Notes under the pieces: model-generated
Databases searched by the model: none
What the model was told of the DNA's origin: nothing
The model's input: the letters and a program-made list of their open reading frames with translations, nothing else
Shown here: in pieces, positions 15,441-20,985 of the stretch
Numbering within the stretch: position 1 is the first letter of the stretch
Layout of the letters: each line of letters opens with the position of its first letter
Assembly: GCA_033762195.1 (NCBI GenBank)
Contig: JANRLV010000069.1
Span: 1-20,985 of the forward strand
Direction of reading: 5' to 3'
DNA length: 20,985 nucleotides
Origin: SpSt-398 sp033762195
Lineage (GTDB): Bacteria; Bacteroidota; Bacteroidia; Chitinophagales; Chitinophagaceae
Program-made: the position numbers and the translations under genes

Positions 15441-17735
15441 ATGAACCAAGGTTATGTTATTGGCGTTGACTATGGCACCGATTCGGTGCGGGCCGTCATC
15501 CTCGATACGGCAAACGGAATGGAATTGACCTCCTCCGTTTATTATTATCCCCGTTGGAAAAAAGGCGCTTATTGCGATCCCGCCAAAAACCAGTTTCGCC
15601 AACATCCACTGGACTATATAGAAGGATTGGAGAATACCATCCGTGAATGCCTGAGCAAAGCAGGTGATAAGGTCCAAAAAAATATTAAAGGCATTTCGGT
15701 AGATACTACGGGTTCAACCCCGGTGGTCACCGATAAGCACGGCGTGCCCCTGGCGCTATTACCGGGTTTTGAAGAAAACCCCAATGCCATGTTTGTCTTA
15801 TGGAAGGACCATACCTCCGTACGCGAAGCTGCTACGATCAATGAAGTGGCGGCTACGTTGCCGGTGAACTATCTTCAATATGTGGGAGGAATCTATTCCT
15901 CCGAATGGTTCTGGGCCAAATGGCTTCATTTATTAAGACAGGATGATGCGATTCGGCAACATGGATATTCTTTAGTGGAACATTGCGACTGGATTCCCTT
16001 TCTGCTAACTGGTGGAAAAGATATCCGGGAAATGAAGCGAAGCGTTTGTGCGGCCGGACATAAAGCCCTCTGGTCACCCGACTGGAACGGCCTTCCCCCC
16101 AATGAATTTTTTGTGGCCATCGATCCTTTACTGGATGGTTGCCGTGACCGCTTATATGAAAAAACATTTGCCTCCGATCAGCAGGCCGGTACACTGAGTA
16201 AAGAATGGGCCACCCGATTGGGCTTGTCCACAGAGGTGATCGTAGGTGTCGGCGCTTTTGATGCGCATATGGGCGCTGTGGGCGGACAAATAGAACCTTA
16301 TTACCTCAGCCGCGTAATGGGCACCTCCACTTGTGATATGCTGGTGGCCCCCGCTGCCGACGTAAAAGATGTATTGGTAAAAGGTATTTGCGGACAGGTA
16401 ACAGGTTCCATCATACCCGGTATGATGGGGATGGAAGCCGGGCAATCCGCCTTTGGTGACCTCTATGCCTGGTTTAGCAAATTGGTCAACCGTCCCATTG
16501 ATGAATTAAGTGAGGAAGCAGCGAAGCTTCCCTTGTCAGATGATGATGTGTTGGCGCTGGACTGGATCAATGGCAGAAGGACTCCCGATGCCAATCAGGA
16601 ATTAAAAGCGGCGATCACCGGGTTGAACCTCGGCACATCGGCTGCGGATATTTTTCGGGCCTTGGTGGAAGCCAGTTGTTTTGGCGCCCGTGCCATTATC
16701 GAACGGTTTCAATCCGAATCCGTACCGGTAAAAGGGTTGATCGGATTGGGAGGCGTGGCAAAAAAATCGCCTTATGTCATGCAACTCCTGGCGAATATAA
16801 CGGGTATGCCTATCCGCATTCACCAAAGCGAACAGACCTGTGCCGCCGGTGCCGGTATGTTTGCCGCTGTGGCGGCGGGTATCTATCCCACGGTTGATAA
16901 GGCGATGGAAAAAATGGGCCGCGGTTTTGAAAAGACCTATATGCCCGACCTGTCACTGACGGAACATTATGCCAAAAGATATGCCCGGTATAAATCACTG
17001 GGTGAATTTACCGTAGGCGCTAAAGGCACCTCACAAAAATCAGGTTATCGCAGGCTGCGTGAACAGGCCTTTGAGGCCAACCTGCAATTGCCTGCAGCCG
17101 GATTGGTGGTGGCCACCTTTGGAAATGTCAGCGCGGCCGATCACAAGGCCGGTGTTTTCGCGATCAAGCCGAGTGGTGTGCCGTATGAAGCATTAAGCCC
17201 GGAAAAAATGGTGATCGTGGATTTTGACGGAAAGACAGTAGAAGGAAAACTTCGTCCTTCCTCCGATACACTCACCCATGCGGTATTGTATAAACACTGG
17301 CCGGAGATCGCGGGTATCTGTCATACCCATTCCACCTATGCTACGGCCTGGGCACAATCACTCAAAGACATTCCCCTGTTTGGTACCACCCATGCAGATC
17401 ACTGCACAGCCCCTATACCCTGTGCCGCTCCCATGCGGGATGAGTTGATCCAGGGGAATTATGAACACGCCACCGGGTTTCAGATCATGGAATGTTTGAA
17501 AGAGCGGGGATTGAGTTATTTGGATATGGCCATGATCCTTGTCGGCAATCATGCCCCGTTTAGCTGGGGAAAGGATGCCACACAAGCGGTTTATTACAGC
17601 ATTGTATTGGAACAGATCGCAAAGATGGCCTTGCTCACGTTACAAGCCAATCCCGGAGCAACGCCCATGAAGGAGGCACTCATTAAAAAACACTTTGAAC
17701 GAAAACATGGCAAGGATGCCTATTATGGACAATAA
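15441..17735 (+). CDS. araBD: Bifunctional L-ribulokinase / L-ribulose-5-phosphate 4-epimerase (AraB-AraD fusion)
   Basis: A 764-residue cytoplasmic protein that joins two consecutive arabinose enzymes. Residues 1 to about 525 are a full FGGY-family ribulokinase: phosphate-binding GVDYGTDS (8-15), DTTGSTP (88-94), catalytic Asp274 in GAFDAHMG, and nucleotide-binding GLGGVAKKSP (435-444). Residues about 533-764 match E. coli AraD over its whole length and keep its zinc and catalytic residues: Asp609 (SSDT), His628 and His630 (HTHS), Asp653 (THAD), His704 (NHAPF) and Tyr762 in the C-terminal YYGQ. The chain therefore should phosphorylate L-ribulose and epimerise the product to D-xylulose 5-phosphate. 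The reading frame is continuous through the short linker and nothing suggests a frameshift artefact. It is first in the arabinose operon and is followed by the mutarotase after 12 bp. Confidence 0.95.
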   Translation: MNQGYVIGVDYGTDSVRAVILDTANGMELTSSVYYYPRWKKGAYCDPAKNQFRQHPLDYIEGLENTIRECLSKAGDKVQKNIKGISVDTTGSTPVVTDKHGVPLALLPGFEENPNAMFVLWKDHTSVREAATINEVAATLPVNYLQYVGGIYSSEWFWAKWLHLLRQDDAIRQHGYSLVEHCDWIPFLLTGGKDIREMKRSVCAAGHKALWSPDWNGLPPNEFFVAIDPLLDGCRDRLYEKTFASDQQAGTLSKEWATRLGLSTEVIVGVGAFDAHMGAVGGQIEPYYLSRVMGTSTCDMLVAPAADVKDVLVKGICGQVTGSIIPGMMGMEAGQSAFGDLYAWFSKLVNRPIDELSEEAAKLPLSDDDVLALDWINGRRTPDANQELKAAITGLNLGTSAADIFRALVEASCFGARAIIERFQSESVPVKGLIGLGGVAKKSPYVMQLLANITGMPIRIHQSEQTCAAGAGMFAAVAAGIYPTVDKAMEKMGRGFEKTYMPDLSLTEHYAKRYARYKSLGEFTVGAKGTSQKSGYRRLREQAFEANLQLPAAGLVVATFGNVSAADHKAGVFAIKPSGVPYEALSPEKMVIVDFDGKTVEGKLRPSSDTLTHAVLYKHWPEIAGICHTHSTYATAWAQSLKDIPLFGTTHADHCTAPIPCAAPMRDELIQGNYEHATGFQIMECLKERGLSYLDMAMILVGNHAPFSWGKDATQAVYYSIVLEQIAKMALLTLQANPGATPMKEALIKKHFERKHGKDAYYGQ

Positions 17736-17747
17736 AATATTTCCTAC

Positions 17748-18854
17748 ATGAAAAAAACAGTTTATACCATGCTCGTATTATCCCTGGCCGCCTGTTCTTC
17801 TCCCCAAAAGGAGACAAAACCAATCACTGAAAAGGAGTTTGGTCAGTATGAAGGAAAGAAAGTGACCGAGTACACCATTGCCAATGCCTCCGGTATGGAG
17901 CTTAGTGTGATCAATTATGGGGGAGCCATCACCCATCTGAAAGTTCCTGGCAAGGAAGGTAAAGTGGAAGAAGTGGTCACCGGCTTTTCCAATCTGGAAG
18001 GCTATACACAAAGAGGGAACCCCTTTTTTGGGGCACTCATCGGCCGCTACGGAAACCGGATCGGTGGAGCTAAGTTCTCCCTGAATGGAAAGGAGTATCA
18101 ACTGGCGCCGAACAATAATGGCAACTCCCTGCATGGCGGCGTTAAAGGTTACGATAAGGTCTATTGGGAAATTGAAAAAGTGGCAGGCGATAGCAGTTTG
18201 AAACTCACCTATCTCAGCCGCGATGGGGAAGAAGGATATCCCGGTAACCTCTCCATTGAAGTAGTCTACACGCTTACACATGACAATGCGTTGAAAATCG
18301 ATTACAAAGCCACCACGGATGCGGAGACACCGCTCAACCTGACCCAGCATGCCTATTTCAACCTGTCGGGTGAAAAGGATTCCACGATCCTGGATCATGA
18401 ATTACAAATTCTGGCGGATAATTATACCCCGGTGGATGCTAACCTCATTCCTTTGGGAACCGTTGAGCCGGTACCTGCGGCCATGGATTTCCGTCAGCAA
18501 AAAAAAATCGGCCGGGATATTGATTCGGTCGTTGGTGGATATGATCACAACTGGGTGCTTAATAAAACAGGGAATACACTTGAAAAAGCAGCCTATCTCT
18601 TCCATGCGGCCAGTGGCCGGGGTATGGAGGTATGGACCACCGAACCCGGATTGCAATTCTATTCGGGAAATTTCCTTGATGGAACACTGACCAATACCCG
18701 CAATAATATCAAGTATATCAAGCACGGTGCGCTTTGTCTCGAAACACAACATTTTCCCAATAGTCCCAATGTACCCGGATTTCCCAGTACAATTTTAAAA
18801 CCCGGCGAAACCTATACCCAAACGACAATTTATAAATTTATTACTGCAAAATGA
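17748..18854 (+). CDS. Aldose 1-epimerase (mutarotase), lipoprotein form
   Basis: A 368-residue GalM-type mutarotase carrying a lipoprotein signal peptide: LSLAAC with Cys16, then SSPQKETK. Family residues are present: GRYGNRIGGAKF (99-110), NSLHGG (His129), the general acid His201 in TQHAYFNL, and the base Glu332 in CLETQHFPNSPN. It interconverts alpha and beta anomers of aldoses. Export to the periplasm or outer membrane suggests it acts on sugar released before inner-membrane uptake, so substrate could be L-arabinose, xylose or galactose; specificity is not visible. Its stop codon overlaps the araA start by 4 bp (ATGA at 18851-18854), which implies translational coupling. Some Bacteroidota mutarotases are known to be exported, so the signal is not an error. 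Confidence 0.93.
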   Translation: MKKTVYTMLVLSLAACSSPQKETKPITEKEFGQYEGKKVTEYTIANASGMELSVINYGGAITHLKVPGKEGKVEEVVTGFSNLEGYTQRGNPFFGALIGRYGNRIGGAKFSLNGKEYQLAPNNNGNSLHGGVKGYDKVYWEIEKVAGDSSLKLTYLSRDGEEGYPGNLSIEVVYTLTHDNALKIDYKATTDAETPLNLTQHAYFNLSGEKDSTILDHELQILADNYTPVDANLIPLGTVEPVPAAMDFRQQKKIGRDIDSVVGGYDHNWVLNKTGNTLEKAAYLFHAASGRGMEVWTTEPGLQFYSGNFLDGTLTNTRNNIKYIKHGALCLETQHFPNSPNVPGFPSTILKPGETYTQTTIYKFITAK

Positions 18855-20347
18855 GTAAAGCATTCAACCCGCTCGAGCTCTGGTTCATCACTGGTAGCCA
18901 GCATTTATATGGAGAAGAGACATTGAAGAAAGTAGCGGAACATTCGCAGGCCATGGTGGATTTCTGGAATAAAAGTGACCAGGTTCCTGTGAAGATCGTG
19001 TATCAGCCGGTGATCAAATCACCCGAGGAAGCCTATCAGGTTTGCCTCGCGGCCAATGCCAAAGAGAATTGCATCGGCGTGATGAGCTGGATGCATACCT
19101 TTTCTCCTGCCAAAATGTGGATCAATGGATTAAAAATCCTTCACAAACCCTTATTGCATTTGCATACCCAGTTCAACCGTGAGATACCCTGGGGTGATAT
19201 TGATATGGACTTTATGAACCTGAACCAATCGGCACACGGCGATCGCGAGTTTGGGTTCATGATGAGCCGGATGCGCAAAGACCGCAAGGTTGTTGTTGGT
19301 TTCTGGCAAGACCAGACGGTATTGACACAGATCGATACCTGGGTAAGGGCCGCTGCGGGTTGGCATGACTGGCAGGGCGCGCGGTTTGTTCGCTTTGGTG
19401 ACAACATGCGCTATGTAGCCGTTACCGATGGAGATAAAGTAGAAGCGGAACTGAAACTGGGTTATTCCGTCAATACCCATGGGGTGGGTGACCTGGTAGC
19501 CGTTGTCAATGAAGTGACCGATAAAGAAGTGGATGAGCTGTGCAGTGTATATGAAAAAGAATACAAACTTGCCGAGGACCTGAAAAAAGGCGGGGCACGT
19601 CATGCTTCCATTCGCGAAGCGGCCAGGATAGAGATCGGTCTCCGTCGTTTTCTGGTAAAGGGAGGGTTCAAAGGGTTCACCACTACGTTTGAAGACTTAC
19701 ACGGTCTCACTCAACTGCCCGGTCTGGCTGTTCAACGCCTGATGAAAGATGGTTATGGCTTTGCAGCGGAAGGCGATTGGAAAACCGCGGCCCTGGTGCG
19801 CGCGATGAAATTCATGGCCACCGGACTCGAAGGCGGTAATTCCTTCATGGAAGATTATACCTATCATTTTTCCAAAGGCTCCGATCAAAATCTGGTCTTA
19901 GGCGCGCATATGCTGGAGATATGTCCCTCCATTGCCGAAGGGACACCATCCCTTGAAGTACATCCGCTGGGTATTGGTGGAAAAGCCGATCCCGCCCGGT
20001 TGGTATTTCATGCCGGTGGAGGTGCCGCACTCAACGCCTCTCTCGTGGATATGGGCAACCGGTTTCGGTTACTCGTCAATGAAGTAAGGGCAGTAGCCCC
20101 CATTCATGGCTTACCCAAATTACCCGTAGCCCGCGTGTTGTGGGAACCCAAACCCGATATGGCCACGGGTTGTGCCGCCTGGATATTGGCAGGAGGCGCA
20201 CACCATACCTGTTTTAGTCAAAATCTCACCGCCTCCCACCTCGAAGACCTCGCCCTGATCAGTGGCGTAGAATTCCTGCTGATCGACCAGGCAACAACGA
20301 TCAGGCAATTGAGGAATGAGTTGAGGTGGAATGAGTCGGTGTTTTGA
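18851..20347 (+). CDS. araA: L-arabinose isomerase
   Basis: A 498-residue cytoplasmic isomerase converting L-arabinose to L-ribulose, the substrate of the AraBD kinase domain. Length and sequence match the AraA family throughout, from LELWFITGSQHLYGEE to the C-terminal LRWNES. The manganese-binding set corresponding to E. coli Glu306, Glu333, His350 and His450 is present as Glu307 (AAEGDW), Glu334 (SFMEDY), His353 (GAHMLE) and His451 or His452 (GAHHT). The start overlaps the mutarotase stop. The stop TGA at 20345-20347 already touches the first GATGTTG unit of the downstream repeat array. Confidence 0.97.
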   Translation: MSKAFNPLELWFITGSQHLYGEETLKKVAEHSQAMVDFWNKSDQVPVKIVYQPVIKSPEEAYQVCLAANAKENCIGVMSWMHTFSPAKMWINGLKILHKPLLHLHTQFNREIPWGDIDMDFMNLNQSAHGDREFGFMMSRMRKDRKVVVGFWQDQTVLTQIDTWVRAAAGWHDWQGARFVRFGDNMRYVAVTDGDKVEAELKLGYSVNTHGVGDLVAVVNEVTDKEVDELCSVYEKEYKLAEDLKKGGARHASIREAARIEIGLRRFLVKGGFKGFTTTFEDLHGLTQLPGLAVQRLMKDGYGFAAEGDWKTAALVRAMKFMATGLEGGNSFMEDYTYHFSKGSDQNLVLGAHMLEICPSIAEGTPSLEVHPLGIGGKADPARLVFHAGGGAALNASLVDMGNRFRLLVNEVRAVAPIHGLPKLPVARVLWEPKPDMATGCAAWILAGGAHHTCFSQNLTASHLEDLALISGVEFLLIDQATTIRQLRNELRWNESVF

Positions 20348-20438
20348 TGTTGGATGTTGGTTGGTTTAGATGACGGATGACTGATGACAGATGTCGGATG
20401 TTGGATGTTGGATGAGAGAGGTTGGAGGTTAGATGACA
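20346..20438 (+). repeat. GATGNNN heptamer array, left arm
   Basis: Twelve 7-bp units in phase, interrupted by one 9-base segment (20360-20368): GATGTTG (four copies), GATGACG, GATGACT, GATGACA (two), GATGTCG, GATGAGA, GAGGTTG and GAGGTTA. The first unit overlaps the araA stop codon. The same unit family returns in inverted orientation at 20711-20801, so the two arrays bracket the 60-bp inverted repeat. Confidence 0.88.
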
Positions 20439-20446
20439 TATAACAA

Positions 20447-20506
20447 ATGACTGTGTTTCTATGTTTGACCATTTCTTTGCCCCGGAGGGGCACCCCATCT
20501 GTAGCC
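20447..20506. repeat. 60-bp inverted repeat, left arm
   Basis: Matches the reverse complement of 20657-20716 at 58 of 60 positions. It contains the hairpin GCCCC-GGA-GGGGC at 20479-20491. The inner 150 bp (20507-20656) carries no recognisable gene, so the block resembles a non-autonomous or REP/BIME-like element rather than an insertion sequence. Confidence 0.92.
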
Positions 20507-20529
20507 TCAATATCACAGTATCATCCCAA

Positions 20530-20544
20530 GACCCCGGAGGGGTC
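20530..20544. repeat. Hairpin GACCCC-GGA-GGGGTC inside the element
   Basis: A 6-bp stem with GGA loop that shares the CCCCGGAGGGG core with the hairpin in the left arm (20479-20491) but has different flanks. It is in the same orientation as that hairpin. Confidence 0.85.
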
Positions 20545-20617
20545 GCCCATTTTTCAATTAAATTTTGGTATTGGGTCGAATTTAAATTTGAATATTGATA
20601 CGATATTATTTCTAGGA

Positions 20618-20632
20618 GGCTCCTCCGGAGCC
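20618..20632. repeat. Hairpin GGCTCC-TCC-GGAGCC inside the element
   Basis: A 6-bp stem with TCC loop, the reverse complement of the GGA loop on the left side. The core CTCCGGAG is related, but the stem bases differ from the other three hairpins, as if changed by compensating substitutions. The fourth hairpin, GCCCC-TCC-GGGGC, is at 20672-20684 in the right arm. Confidence 0.82.
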
Positions 20633-20656
20633 TTTGGGAAAATACAATTTATTCGG

Positions 20657-20716
20657 GGCTACAGGTGGGGTGCCCCTCCGGGGCAAAGAAATGGTCAAAC
20701 ATAGAAACACCGTCAT
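20657..20716. repeat. 60-bp inverted repeat, right arm
   Basis: Reverse complement of 20447-20506 with two mismatches. Its outer end merges with the first unit of the right heptamer array, just as the left arm starts with a GATGAC-like sequence. This suggests the arms and arrays moved or formed together. Confidence 0.92.
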
Positions 20717-20801
20717 CTGTCTTCTGTCATCCAACCGCCAACATCCAACATCCAACATCCAACATCCAACATCTGTCATCCGTCATCTGTCATCAGTCAT
20801 C
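20711..20801 (-). repeat. GATGNNN heptamer array, right arm (inverted)
   Basis: Thirteen units of 7 bp in unbroken phase, read here on the plus strand: CGTCATC, TGTCTTC, TGTCATC, CAACCGC, five CAACATC, TGTCATC, CGTCATC, TGTCATC, AGTCATC. On the minus strand these are the GATGNNN units of the left array. The array continues into the 3' end of the HAD-phosphatase gene, whose stop lies at 20783-20785. Confidence 0.9.
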
Positions 20802-20985
20802 TGACCTCCAAAATCCCCCGCCATCCCCACCACCCCCTTAAACTCCGAAAAATCTTCCGGCTTATGTAAGGTGGTGAGAACAAATGAATGCATACCCGCT
20901 GCTTCGGCGGCTTCTACGCCGCGGGGGGAGTCTTCAAAGACCAGACAATCCTCTGGCGCTACGCCCAACGCACTGGCGCATTTTA
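20783..20985 (-). CDS. HAD-family phosphatase / beta-phosphoglucomutase-like protein, 3' part only
   Basis: Only the last 66 codons or so lie in the window; the 5' part is beyond the right edge. The sequence LGVAPEDCLVFEDSPRGVEAA followed by EAAGM is the C-terminal motif of subfamily I HAD hydrolases such as beta-phosphoglucomutase and sugar phosphatases, with the metal-binding Glu-Asp in FEDS. The nucleophile and cap domain are not visible, so the substrate is unknown. The final residues QMTDDR and the stop codon are encoded by units of the GATGNNN repeat array, which suggests the repeat replaced or extended the original end. The gene converges on araA. Confidence 0.88.
   Translation of the reverse strand, partial: KCASALGVAPEDCLVFEDSPRGVEAAEAAGMHSFVLTTLHKPEDFSEFKGVVGMAGDFGGQMTDDR

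Noticed and set aside
4369..20347. A wholly new enzymatic system within the gene clusters
   Set aside because: Each enzyme and the importer match known families with intact key residues, and together they form a recognisable xylan and arabinose utilization locus. Novelty is limited to fusions, regulation and repeats.
20447..20704. Open frame of 85 codons spanning the inverted-repeat element
   Set aside because: It runs through four hairpins and both inverted arms, so it is a by-product of the repeat. No transposase motif is present.

Overview
The window looks like a chromosomal segment of a Bacteroidota bacterium, most likely from the Chitinophagaceae or a close relative. The evidence is a SusC/SusD pair, two lipoprotein enzymes, a Bacteroidota-like promoter, and intergenic repeats of a kind I associate with that group. 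The family assignment is inference. The window holds a polysaccharide utilization locus for acetylated glucuronoarabinoxylan, joined to an L-arabinose catabolic operon.

Layout. Positions 1-290 are a repeat cluster: a perfect 70-bp direct repeat around an inverted segment. Positions 291-9748 are a five-gene minus-strand operon with gaps of 12-63 bp. In transcription order it encodes a GH115 alpha-glucuronidase, a GH10 endoxylanase lipoprotein, a GH43 glycosidase, a SASA-family (sialate O-acetylesterase-like) carbohydrate acetylesterase, and a CE4-CE15 fusion (polysaccharide deacetylase plus glucuronoyl esterase). Positions 9749-10328 are the divergent control region. It carries two identical 15-bp LacI-type operators exactly 231 bp apart, a possible third half-site and a candidate promoter. 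Positions 10329-15329 are susC and susD, closed by a strong intrinsic terminator. Positions 15441-20347 are an arabinose operon: a single-chain ribulokinase/ribulose-5-phosphate 4-epimerase fusion (AraB-AraD), an aldose 1-epimerase lipoprotein, and arabinose isomerase (araA). Positions 20346-20801 are a composite repeat of nested inverted structures that fills the gap between araA and the convergent, truncated HAD-phosphatase gene at the right edge.

How the genes work together (inference from families). The esterases remove acetyl groups and the methylglucuronate ester link to lignin. GH10 cuts the backbone, SusC/SusD import the oligosaccharides, and GH115 and GH43 remove glucuronate and arabinose or xylose. 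Mutarotase, AraA and AraBD then convert L-arabinose to D-xylulose 5-phosphate. No regulator gene, monosaccharide transporter or xylose isomerase gene lies in the window, so these must be elsewhere.

The enzymes belong to known families. The least ordinary items are the AraB-AraD and CE4-CE15 fusions, the helically phased twin operators, and the composite hairpin/heptamer element at the right end. I saw no CRISPR, rRNA, tRNA or transposase gene.
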